Positions 42,364 to 49,814 of a stretch of DNA of 64,000 nucleotides are shown piece after piece. The notes below the pieces were generated by a model. That model was not told the origin of the DNA and did no database searches. It saw nothing but the letters and a program-made list of their open reading frames with translations. The stretch comes from Bradyrhizobium sp. SZCCT0153 (lineage in GTDB: Bacteria; Pseudomonadota; Alphaproteobacteria; Rhizobiales; Xanthobacteraceae): NCBI RefSeq assembly GCF_018129995.1, contig NZ_JAFCKS010000005.1:434001-498000 (forward strand), written 5' to 3'. Position 1 is the stretch's first letter; the number at the start of each line of letters is the position of its first letter. The translations under genes were made by a program, and so were the position numbers.

Positions 42364-43170
42364 ATGCCGTCCGGCAGCGCAGACATTTCGGCGATCCTCG
42401 ACCGCATTCTCGATGCGGCGACGGACAATCTCAGGATCGCGAAGATCCTGGTCCAGATGGGCCTCGATCCGAACAACGTCACCTACGACTCGATCTTCAA
42501 TCGGATGCTGGAGATCTTTGTCCAGAACATCACGCTGGCCAATCTGTTCGCCGCGGTCGGCGCCGGCTTCTTCGTCGCCACCCTCTTGATGCGGACGATG
42601 GTGCCGCTGCGCGTCGCCAACATGATCGGCTGCGGGTTCTTCGCCGTTTTCGGCGCGCTCTCCGCCAACGTCTCGACGTTCCTGCTGTATCTGCTCTTGC
42701 TTCCGATCAACGCCCTGCGCCTGCGGCAGATGCTCAAGCTGGTCAAGAAGGCGCGTCATGCCGCCGAAGGCGACATGTCGATCGAATGGCTCAAGCCGTT
42801 CATGACCGAACGCAAATATCGCCGCGGGGACACACTGTTCAAACTGGGCGATCCTGCCAAAGAGATGCTCCTCACGGTCACAGGAAAATTCCTGGTCAAG
42901 GAGATCAAAGTCGAGATCGGCCCCGGAGCTCTCATGGGGGAGCTTGGTTTCCTCACGCCTGACAACCGGCGGACCGGAACGATCGAATGCATCGAAGACG
43001 GACAGGTGCTGACGATCACCTATGACCGGCTGCTCGAGATCTACTTCCAGGATCCGCAGTTCGGCTATTACTTCCTGGTGCTCACCAGCCAGCGCCTGCT
43101 GCAAAACATCGACCGCCTGCAGAAGCAGCTGGCGAGCGAGCGGGCGGCCACGACGAACCGAATCGCATGA
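42364..43170 (+). CDS. Membrane cyclic nucleotide-binding protein
   Basis: A 268-residue protein with an N-terminal helical region, two to three membrane helices (LANLFAAVGAGFFVATLLM; ANMIGCGFFAVFGALSANVSTFLLYLLLLP), and a C-terminal cNMP-binding beta-roll ~145-240. The phosphate-binding cassette is recognisable (GPGALMGELGFLTPDNRRTG with its Arg and Glu). No HTH follows, so it is not a Crp-type regulator. Two- to three-helix plus cNMP layout resembles Popeye-type or small bacterial membrane sensors. Ligand cAMP or cGMP is inference. Confidence 0.85.
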   Translation: MPSGSADISAILDRILDAATDNLRIAKILVQMGLDPNNVTYDSIFNRMLEIFVQNITLANLFAAVGAGFFVATLLMRTMVPLRVANMIGCGFFAVFGALSANVSTFLLYLLLLPINALRLRQMLKLVKKARHAAEGDMSIEWLKPFMTERKYRRGDTLFKLGDPAKEMLLTVTGKFLVKEIKVEIGPGALMGELGFLTPDNRRTGTIECIEDGQVLTITYDRLLEIYFQDPQFGYYFLVLTSQRLLQNIDRLQKQLASERAATTNRIA

Positions 43171-43183
43171 TCGCCGACGCCAC

Positions 43184-43825
43184 TCAGCTCAGCAGCAGAG
43201 CCATGCCCGGATCGCCCTTCTCCATCGCCCGCTGGTAGGCCGGACGCGCGCCGATGCGGCCGAGATATTCGACCACGTTCGGGCAGCGCGACAGATCGTA
43301 GGGCTGGAAGTAGCGCATCGTGGTGAGCGAGAAGCCCATCATGATATCCGCGGTGGTGAAGGTGCTGCCGGCCAGATATTCGGCGTTGCGAACGCGCGCA
43401 TCGACCAGATCGAAGGCGCGGTCGACGCGCCCCCTGGTCGCGACCAGCATCGGGTTGTCCTCGGCGAGCTTCAGGCGGTTCAGGATCATCAGTCGGCCCA
43501 TGCCGGCCTGCAGCGTGCCGTTGGCGAAGTGAAACCAGTACAGGAACTGCGCGAAGTCAGGATCATCAGGGCCGAGCACGAGGCGCCCCTTACCGTATTT
43601 GGCCATGATGTAATCGACGATGGCGCCGGATTCGGCGAGCACAAGGTCACCGTCGGTGATGACCGGCGCCGCCCCGATCGAGTGCAGCGCCTTGTAGTCG
43701 GACGGCGCCAGCATGGTCACGGAGTCGCGGGTATAGCGCTTCAGCTCGTAAGGAAGTTCGAGCTCTTCGCAGAGCCACACGATGCGCTCGGATTGCGACT
43801 TGCCGAGATGATGGACGGTGAGCAT
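43184..43825 (-). CDS. Glutathione S-transferase family protein
   Basis: A 213-residue GST. N-terminal thioredoxin-like domain starts LTVHHLGKSQSERIVWLCEE, with cis-Pro region HSIGAAPVITDGDLVLAESG; the C-terminal helical domain ends MEKGDPGMALLLS. A catalytic Ser/Tyr near residue 10-12 (GKSQS) is plausible. It is a stand-alone GST; substrate unknown. It is convergent with the cNMP-binding gene, 13 nt apart. Confidence 0.92.
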   Translation of the reverse strand: MLTVHHLGKSQSERIVWLCEELELPYELKRYTRDSVTMLAPSDYKALHSIGAAPVITDGDLVLAESGAIVDYIMAKYGKGRLVLGPDDPDFAQFLYWFHFANGTLQAGMGRLMILNRLKLAEDNPMLVATRGRVDRAFDLVDARVRNAEYLAGSTFTTADIMMGFSLTTMRYFQPYDLSRCPNVVEYLGRIGARPAYQRAMEKGDPGMALLLS

Positions 43826-43913
43826 GAGGCCTCCTGCGACGTAACGTAGGCTCGATCAGTGGTGACGCCGCATCATATCCCGTCATTGCGATGTAGAAGC
43901 AATGTCATTCCTC

Positions 43914-43963
43914 TCCGTCACCCTGAAGTGGCCGCTTCTTCAGCGGTCTTCGAAGGATGACGG
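43914..43963. repeat. Partial palindromic repeat
   Basis: CCGTCACCCTGAAGTGG...CTTCGAAGGATGACGG, an imperfect hairpin of the same family as 317-421 and 55894-56045, between the GST and cytochrome b561 genes. Confidence 0.6.
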
Positions 43964-43986
43964 ATCGAACTGAAACGCGAGCCGCC

Positions 43987-44538
43987 CTACGCCGCCTCGT
44001 CTGTCACCATCCGTGCCACGACGCGGTCGCGGCGGATGAAGTGATGCCAGAGGGCCGCGATCACGTGAACCGCGATCAAGGCGAGCAGCACATAGGCAAA
44101 GAGGATGTGGCGGTCCTCATAGGCGCCCGCCGCCGCACGGTCGGGAGAGGTGAATTGCGGTACGTGAAACAGGCCGAAGAAGTCCGAGTAGTCCGGCGCG
44201 TGCGCGCCGGAATGCGCCCAGCCGAGCAGGGTCACGACGATGACGGCGAGATAGAGCGCGCCATGGCTGATATGGGCCGCAACCTTCTGCCAGCGCGAGG
44301 TATCGGCCGGCATGGCGGGCGTCGGGTTGATGAGGCGCCAGACCAGGCGCAGCACGGTCAGCAGCAGGATCACATAGCCGATATCGGCGTGGATCGAGCG
44401 GTAAAAGAAGCGGTCGGGCCGCGCCGGGATGTGGTTCATCCACCAGCCGAAGCCGATCATGCCGATGATGGTCAGCGCCAGGATCCAGTGCATCCACCGG
44501 GAAACGCTGCCCCAGCCAGCATTGGTGTTTCTGATCAT
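43987..44538 (-). CDS. Cytochrome b561 family protein
   Basis: A 183-residue di-haem b-type cytochrome with four membrane helices. Haem-ligand histidines are in WMHWILALTIIGM, RSIHADIGYVILLLTV, AHISHGALYLAVIVV and LALIAVHVIAALWHHF. Start ATG 44538 with CGGAG upstream. Typical of YodB/b561 quinol-oxidising cytochromes, e.g. superoxide oxidase CybB. The physiological partner is not visible here. Confidence 0.92.
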   Translation of the reverse strand: MIRNTNAGWGSVSRWMHWILALTIIGMIGFGWWMNHIPARPDRFFYRSIHADIGYVILLLTVLRLVWRLINPTPAMPADTSRWQKVAAHISHGALYLAVIVVTLLGWAHSGAHAPDYSDFFGLFHVPQFTSPDRAAAGAYEDRHILFAYVLLALIAVHVIAALWHHFIRRDRVVARMVTDEAA

Positions 44539-44702
44539 GTCGGCACTCCGGAGTTTTGCGGGCCTGTCCCTGTGCGCACCGCAATACGGCTGCTGATAAC
44601 GGGAACAGGCGGCAATCGTGAAATTGAATCGCTCCAAATCGGGTCCCGCCGCAAAACCGCCCAAAAACCGAATGGTAACCATGGCTCCCTTAAGGTAGCG
44701 AC

Positions 44703-45500
44703 GTGACCAATTCCCCGACGATCCTGGTGTTCGATTCCGGCCTTGGCGGGCTCACGGTCCTGCGTGAGGTCGTGGCCGCGCGTCCGGACGCGCACTACGT
44801 CTACGTCGCGGACGACGCCTTCTTCCCCTACGGCCACCACGGCGAGGACGAGATCATCGCCCGCGTGGTCCCCCTGATGGGGGAACTGATCGGCGCGCAT
44901 GATCCTGACCTCGTCGTCATCGCCTGCAACACTGCGTCCACCCTGGTCCTATCGCATCTGCGCGCCGCTTATTCCCTGCCCTTCGTCGGCACGGTACCGG
45001 CGATCAAGCCGGCCTGCGCGCAGTCGAGGAGCCGGCGGGTATCGGTGCTCGGCACCAAGGGCACCGTGAAGCGCGAATACACCAAGGCGCTGATCCGCGA
45101 TTTCGCACTGGGCTGCGAGGTGACGCTGGTCGGCTCGCCCGAGTTGGCCGCGCTGGCTGAAGCCGAGCTCAGCGGCTCTTCCGTCAGCGACGACGCCATC
45201 CTCGCCGAGATCGCCCCGTGCTTCGTCGGCGATGCCGAAGAAGCAGGCGCCCGTACCGACACCGTGGTGCTGGCCTGCACGCATTATCCGCTGCTGCTCG
45301 ACCGGCTGAAAAAACTCGCGCCCTGGCCGGTCGACTGGATCGATCCGGCGCCCGCGATCGCCCGCCGCGTCTCGGATCTGCTCGGCGTGCGCATCGGCGG
45401 CATCGCGCAGTCAGGCGCCGAGATGATCTTCACATCCAACCGTGCGCATGGCCTCAGCGCCACCCTGAGGCCGTTCTTCGGCGGCCGCATACCGGCCTGA
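44703..45500 (+). CDS. murI: Glutamate racemase
   Basis: A 265-residue racemase. Motifs: FDSGLGGLTVLREV, YVADDAFFPYGHHGEDEI, catalytic Cys in IACNTASTLVLSHLR and in VLACTHYPLLLDRL. Makes D-glutamate for peptidoglycan. Start is GTG 44703. Found upstream of rpsD in Bradyrhizobium-like genomes. Confidence 0.94.
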   Translation: MTNSPTILVFDSGLGGLTVLREVVAARPDAHYVYVADDAFFPYGHHGEDEIIARVVPLMGELIGAHDPDLVVIACNTASTLVLSHLRAAYSLPFVGTVPAIKPACAQSRSRRVSVLGTKGTVKREYTKALIRDFALGCEVTLVGSPELAALAEAELSGSSVSDDAILAEIAPCFVGDAEEAGARTDTVVLACTHYPLLLDRLKKLAPWPVDWIDPAPAIARRVSDLLGVRIGGIAQSGAEMIFTSNRAHGLSATLRPFFGGRIPA

Positions 45501-45562
45501 CTTTTCGGAGTCACGGCGGGCTGCTAGGCTTCGCCGTCGTCATTGTCCCCGCAGGCTCTTTC

Positions 45563-46336
45563 ATGTCCGTCCCGACCACGCCGCTCAACCGCCTCCGCCA
45601 GCTCTGGCGCGAGGGCCGTCCCGCCTTCGGCGCGATCGCGACGATCCCGAGCGTGCAGACCGTGCAGATCATGGCGCGTTCGCTCGACTGGATCATCGTC
45701 GATCTCGAGCATGGTCCGATCGGGCTGACCGAGGCGCATGCGATGATCGCGGCGACGACAGGCACACCCTGCACGCCGCTGGTGCGGATCGCGGCGAACG
45801 AGCCGTGGCTTGCGAAGGCGCCAATGGACATCGGCGCCTTCGGCATCAACTTTCCGATGATCACCAATCGCAACGAGGCCGAGAAGGCGGTGCGAAGCGT
45901 GCGCTATCCGCCGCGCGGCGATCGGCTCTGGGGTCCCTTCCACGCGCCGTTCCGCTGGGGCCAGTCGATGCCGGACTACATGGCCAGCGCCGATGACGAG
46001 ATGATCTGCATGATCACCATCGAGCATGTCGACGCGGTCAACCGCATCGACGAGATCATGGCGACGCCCGGCATCGACGTTGCCGTGATCGGCCCCGGCG
46101 ATCTCGCCACCTCCATCAACAAGCGCGGCCAGATGGACGATCCGGAATTGCTGGAGCTGGTCGCCCGGGCCGAGGCCGGCATCCTCAGAAGCGGCGTGCC
46201 GATCGGTGGCGTCGCCCGCACGGCGGACCAGGCCAACGCCTTGGTCGACCGCGGCTACCGTGCGATCGCCCTCGGCTTCGACTGGTCGCTGTTCCAGCGC
46301 GGCATCATGGCGGCGTTCGAGGGCATCAAGCGCTGA
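45563..46336 (+). CDS. HpcH/HpaI family aldolase
   Basis: A 257-residue TIM-barrel class II pyruvate aldolase-like protein. Signatures: FGAIATIPSVQTVQIMARSL, WIIVDLEHGPIGLTEAHAMI, PLVRIAANEPW, YPPRGDRLWGPFHA and IDVAVIGPGDLATSI with the conserved Glu/Asp metal ligands (ITIEHVDAVNRIDEI). It cleaves 2-keto-4-hydroxy acids into pyruvate or related products; exact substrate not fixed. Start ATG 45563, 62 nt after murI. Confidence 0.9.
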   Translation: MSVPTTPLNRLRQLWREGRPAFGAIATIPSVQTVQIMARSLDWIIVDLEHGPIGLTEAHAMIAATTGTPCTPLVRIAANEPWLAKAPMDIGAFGINFPMITNRNEAEKAVRSVRYPPRGDRLWGPFHAPFRWGQSMPDYMASADDEMICMITIEHVDAVNRIDEIMATPGIDVAVIGPGDLATSINKRGQMDDPELLELVARAEAGILRSGVPIGGVARTADQANALVDRGYRAIALGFDWSLFQRGIMAAFEGIKR

Positions 46337-46486
46337 AGCAAGCCGATTGCCACCTTGCCGGGAACGACCGCGCTGCTAGGGTCGGCGAACCGACTGGGCC
46401 CAACCGGGTTAGTTCGTGCTAGAGCAGGCGGCGAGCAGGAGGCCTGCTCGCTGCACATATTTTAATCCGCGGGAACCGGAACAACG

Positions 46487-47254
46487 ATGCGCGGGAAACC
46501 CAAGCACATTTCACTGCCGCGCCGCCTGATTTGCGACCTCATGCGGGCTTCGATGGACGTGCCGTTCGTGTCGCTGTCCCGATCGCTGCATATCCGCCCC
46601 CTGCTGGAGGCCCGCGCGGGCACGATGACACCCGCCGGCTGGGCCGCGATGTTCGTCAAAGCCTTTGCCCTGGTCGCCAGGGACGAGCCGATCCTGCGCA
46701 CCGTCTACGCCAAATGGCCCTGGCCGCAGCTCTACGAGCTGCCGAGGAGCGTGGCGCTGGTGGCCATCGCCCGGGTCGAGGACGGCGAGGAATGCGTGAT
46801 GCCGCAGCGAATCGCGGCCCCTGAAACCATGGCGCTAGCCGCGGTCGACGCCGAGATCCGGCGCGCCAAGACGGCCCCGATCGACGACGTCCCCATGTTC
46901 CGCAAGATCATGCGGGCGACCCGCCTGCCGCTGCCGCTGCGGCGGCTGTCCTGGGCGATCGGACTGAATTTCGGCCGCCAGCGCGGCAACTGGTTCGGCA
47001 GCTTCGCGGTGAGCTCGGTGGCCGCCTACGGCGGCGGCGAGCTCCACCCCATCACGCCGGGCCCCTTCATCGTCAGTTACGGGGTGGTCGAGCCCGACCA
47101 GACCATCCATGTCGTGATCCGCTGGGATCACCGGGTCACCGACGCTGCCCCGATCGCGCGGGTCCTGACCCGGCTGGAACAGGTCCTGAACGCTGAAATT
47201 GCTGCCGAATTGCGCTCCGCCGGTCCGAAACCGATCCGGGCCGTCGGAACGTGA
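46487..47254 (+). CDS. Stand-alone 2-oxo acid dehydrogenase E2-type acyltransferase domain
   Basis: A 255-residue protein that covers only the CAT-like catalytic core of E2 enzymes. C-terminal catalytic motif RWDHRVTDAAPIARVL has His215 in the DHRxxD position and Asp219; the E2 usual Gly after D is Ala. It contains GNWFGSFAVSSVAAYGGGEL and PFIVSYGVVEPDQTIHVV. No lipoyl domain and no E3-binding domain are present. Without these it is not a normal complex member; it may acylate another carrier. Function unknown. Confidence 0.75.
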   Translation: MRGKPKHISLPRRLICDLMRASMDVPFVSLSRSLHIRPLLEARAGTMTPAGWAAMFVKAFALVARDEPILRTVYAKWPWPQLYELPRSVALVAIARVEDGEECVMPQRIAAPETMALAAVDAEIRRAKTAPIDDVPMFRKIMRATRLPLPLRRLSWAIGLNFGRQRGNWFGSFAVSSVAAYGGGELHPITPGPFIVSYGVVEPDQTIHVVIRWDHRVTDAAPIARVLTRLEQVLNAEIAAELRSAGPKPIRAVGT

Positions 47255-47310
47255 TTCCGGGGCCATTCGCATTGACAGCGAACCCCAAACTCCCCTAAAA
47301 GCCGCCTGCT

Positions 47311-47332
47311 CGCGGGCCGATTTCGGCCCGCG
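47311..47332 (+). promoter_or_regulatory. Strong hairpin in the rpsD leader
   Basis: Perfect 10-bp arms CGCGGGCCGA / TCGGCCCGCG with a 2-nt TT centre, 57 nt after the E2-like stop and 121 nt before rpsD. There is no T-tract, so it is not a standard terminator. Leader hairpins near rpsD may be binding sites for the ribosomal protein S4, but the match has not been shown here. Confidence 0.4.
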
Positions 47333-47453
47333 AAGCGTTTCGCGACCCGTGGTCCTGCCCCCTATGCTTTGGGGATCGGACCTGTCGGTGCCGGGCCTCG
47401 CCCGTCACACAGGAGGGCGCGTTTCCTCAAACCATGGACCTGAAGAGGACGCG

Positions 47454-48071
47454 ATGACTAAGCGCAGTGAAGCCAAGTACAAGCTCGACCGCCGTATGGG
47501 CCAGAACATCTGGGGCCGCCCGAAGAGCCCCGTCAACCGCCGCGAATACGGCCCCGGCCAGCACGGCCAGCGCCGCAAGGGCAAGCTCTCCGATTTCGGC
47601 GTGCAGCTGCGCGCCAAGCAGAAGCTGAAGGGCTACTACGCCAACATCTCCGAGCGCCAGTTCCACAGCATCTATGTCGAGGCCAGCCGCCTCAAGGGTG
47701 ACACCGGCGAGAACCTGATCGGCCTGCTCGAGCGCCGTCTCGACGCGGTCGTGTACCGCGCCAAGTTCGTCTCGACGATCTTCGCCGCGCGCCAGTTCAT
47801 CAACCACGGCCACGTCAAGGTCAACGGCCGCAAGGTCAACATCTCGAGCTATCAGGTCAAGATCGGCGACGTGGTCGAGGTCAAGGAAGCCTCCAAGCAG
47901 CTCGCCCACGTCCTCGAAGCCAGCCAGCTCCCCGAGCGTGACACCCCCGACTATCTCGAAGTCGACCACGGCAAGATGACCGCGAAATACGTGCGCATCC
48001 CCCACCTCTCCGACGTGCCGTTCCCGGTGCAGATGGAGCCGCATCTGGTCGTCGAATTCTATTCGCGCTGA
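47454..48071 (+). CDS. rpsD: 30S ribosomal protein S4
   Basis: A 205-residue S4 protein. The N-terminal part, MTKRSEAKYKLDRRMGQNIW then PKSPVNRREYGPGQHGQRR, leads to the S4 RNA-binding domain (LERRLDAVVYRAKFVSTIFA; GHVKVNGRKVNISSYQVKIG). The C-terminal PVQMEPHLVVEFYSR is as in other S4. Binds 16S rRNA early in 30S assembly. ATG 47454 follows GAAGAGGACGCG. An intrinsic terminator follows. Confidence 0.98.
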   Translation: MTKRSEAKYKLDRRMGQNIWGRPKSPVNRREYGPGQHGQRRKGKLSDFGVQLRAKQKLKGYYANISERQFHSIYVEASRLKGDTGENLIGLLERRLDAVVYRAKFVSTIFAARQFINHGHVKVNGRKVNISSYQVKIGDVVEVKEASKQLAHVLEASQLPERDTPDYLEVDHGKMTAKYVRIPHLSDVPFPVQMEPHLVVEFYSR

Positions 48072-48093
48072 TAATCGGCAAGATCAATCGCTC

Positions 48094-48120
48094 AAAGGCC
48101 CCGGTTTCCGGGGCCTTTTT
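48094..48120 (+). terminator. Intrinsic terminator after rpsD
   Basis: Stem AAAGGCCCCGG (48094-48104) / CCGGGGCCTTT (48108-48118) with TTT loop, followed by a T-tract in TTTTTGTTT. Optimally placed 22 nt after the rpsD stop. Confidence 0.92.
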
Positions 48121-48186
48121 GTTTGAACCGGCCATTCCCATGTCTCGATCCACTTGTGCTATGATCGCACGTGGTGGAGCTTCATC

Positions 48187-48414
48187 ATGACGCGTCTTCT
48201 GGAAGAGGCCTTTAGCAAGGTTTCCGCCCTGCCTGATTCAGAGCAGGACGAGTTGGCGCGGACCCTGCTTGAACTTGCCGGGGTCGATCAGCCTCCGATC
48301 AAGCTGACGGCGGCGGAAGAGGCAGACCTCGCCGAGGCCGAAGCTGAAATCGCCCGCGGCGAATTGGCCAGCGCCGACGAAGTTCGCGCGATGTGGGCCA
48401 AGCACGGGCGGTGA
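48187..48414 (+). CDS. Antitoxin-type protein of a ParE/RelE toxin-antitoxin pair
   Basis: A 75-residue acidic protein (ALPDSEQDELARTLLELAG, then LTAAEEADLAEAEAEIARGE and DEVRAMWAKHGR). Such acidic helical proteins before RelE/ParE toxins are typical antitoxins. It overlaps the toxin start (GTGA). Likely an autoregulating TA operon; its own promoter would lie between the rpsD terminator and 48187. Confidence 0.8.
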   Translation: MTRLLEEAFSKVSALPDSEQDELARTLLELAGVDQPPIKLTAAEEADLAEAEAEIARGELASADEVRAMWAKHGR

Positions 48415-48695
48415 ATGTCCGCTACACAAAGCGGGCGCTCGCCCAGATCGACGAAATACTGACCTATCTCCAAGCGCGCTCTCCTCAGGGAGCGGGGCAC
48501 GTGCGCGATCGCATTGCCGCTCTCATCGCGCTGCTCCAGGATCATCCCTATGCAGGGCGGCAGACCACTCGCGCATACGTCCGTCGCTTGCCGGTCAATC
48601 CATATCCCTATCTGATAGACTATCGTGTGGCCGAGACGGAAATCGTTATTATGCGGTTTCGTCACGCCGCCCGGCGTCCACCCAGAACTCGCTGA
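48411..48695 (+). CDS. ParE/RelE superfamily toxin
   Basis: A 94-residue protein of the RelE/ParE fold: VRYTKRALAQIDEILTYLQA, then HVRDRIAALIALLQDHPYAG, RRLPVNPYPYLIDYRVAETE and IVIMRFRHAARR. GTG 48411 overlaps the antitoxin stop. Whether it is a gyrase toxin or ribosome-dependent endonuclease cannot be decided; the motif pattern is closest to ParE. Confidence 0.85.
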   Translation: MNVRYTKRALAQIDEILTYLQARSPQGAGHVRDRIAALIALLQDHPYAGRQTTRAYVRRLPVNPYPYLIDYRVAETEIVIMRFRHAARRPPRTR

Positions 48696-48731
48696 CCGCG
48701 AGTGAGTGCCATTCCCTTAGGGAGCAAGCTG

Positions 48732-49799
48732 ATGCTCTACACCCCTCCCCCGATCGATCCCAAGGCGCCGCCGGTGCGCATCAATCTGCTCTCGGACACG
48801 CAGACCAGGCCGACGCCGGCGATGCGCGAGGCGATGGCGCGGGCGGAGGTCGGCGACGAGCAGGTCGGCGACGATCCGACCGTGAACGCGCTGTGCGAGC
48901 GCGTTGCCGAGCTGCTGGGCAAGGAAGCCGCCGTCTACATGCCGTCAGGCACCATGTGCAACGTCACCGCGACGCTGGTGCATTGCCGCCCCGGCGACGA
49001 GATCCTCGCCCATGAGAGCGCGCACATCATCGCACGCGAAGGCGGCGCGCATGCCGCGATTGGCGGCTTCCAGGTCACGCAGCTGAAGGGACCCGACGGC
49101 CAGTTCACGCCGGAGACCTTGCGCAAGGCGCTGCATCCGCGCACCCGCTACCAGCCGCCGCAGACCGTAGTCAGCGTCGAGCAGACCGCCAATATCGGCG
49201 GTGGCACGATCTGGAAGAAGGCCGCCCTCGACGAGATCGTCGCGATCGCCAGGCAGCACGGGCTCGTGACCCACATGGACGGCGCGCGCCTGCTCAACGC
49301 CACCGTGGCGAGCGGCATCTCTCCGCGCGACATGACGGCGGGCTGGGATTCGGCGTGGATCGACTTCTCCAAAGGCCTCGGCGCGCCGATCGGCGGCGTG
49401 CTCGCAGGCTCGCGCGCCTTCATCGAAGCGGTCTGGCAGTGGAAGCAGCGTCTCGGCGGCTCGATGCGGCAGGCCGGCATCTGCGCCGCCGCCTGCATCT
49501 ACGCGCTCGATCATCACGTCGAGCGGCTCGCCGACGACCACGCCAATGCGCGCGCGCTCGCCCGCGGACTGTCGCAGATCGCAGGCATCGAGGTGCAGGA
49601 GCCGGAGACCAACCTCGTGTTCTTCAAGCCTGATGGCGCCGGCGTGCCCGGCGACAAGATGGTCGCCGCGCTGCGCCAGCGCGGCGTGACGCTCGCAATG
49701 ATGGACGGCCGCATCCGCGCCTGCACCCATCTCGACGTCAATGCGAGCCAGATCGAGGAGACGATCGGATACGTGCGCGAGATCGTGCGCGGGGCGTAA
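48732..49799 (+). CDS. ltaE: Low-specificity L-threonine aldolase
   Basis: A 355-residue PLP enzyme of the beta-eliminating lyase family. Motifs: NLLSDTQTRPTPAMREAMAR, MPSGTMCNVTATL, LVTHMDGARLLNAT, and the PLP-lysine site WIDFSKGLGAPIGGVLAG. It cleaves threonine to glycine and acetaldehyde. Start ATG 48732 with GGGAG upstream. Confidence 0.92.
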   Translation: MLYTPPPIDPKAPPVRINLLSDTQTRPTPAMREAMARAEVGDEQVGDDPTVNALCERVAELLGKEAAVYMPSGTMCNVTATLVHCRPGDEILAHESAHIIAREGGAHAAIGGFQVTQLKGPDGQFTPETLRKALHPRTRYQPPQTVVSVEQTANIGGGTIWKKAALDEIVAIARQHGLVTHMDGARLLNATVASGISPRDMTAGWDSAWIDFSKGLGAPIGGVLAGSRAFIEAVWQWKQRLGGSMRQAGICAAACIYALDHHVERLADDHANARALARGLSQIAGIEVQEPETNLVFFKPDGAGVPGDKMVAALRQRGVTLAMMDGRIRACTHLDVNASQIEETIGYVREIVRGA

Positions 49800-49814
49800 G
49801 TCCGCAGCCCGATA

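Noticed and set aside
47311..47332. Intrinsic terminator before rpsD
   Set aside because: The stem is perfect but no run of T follows; listed as a leader hairpin instead.
47199..47453. N-terminal extension of ribosomal protein S4
   Set aside because: The open frame continues upstream, but S4 proteins begin at MTKR/MSKR and ATG 47454 has a ribosome site; the rest is leader.
48411..48695. TA pair as a sign of a mobile element
   Set aside because: No integrase, transposase, direct repeats or tRNA is close; the pair is simply placed after the rpsD terminator.
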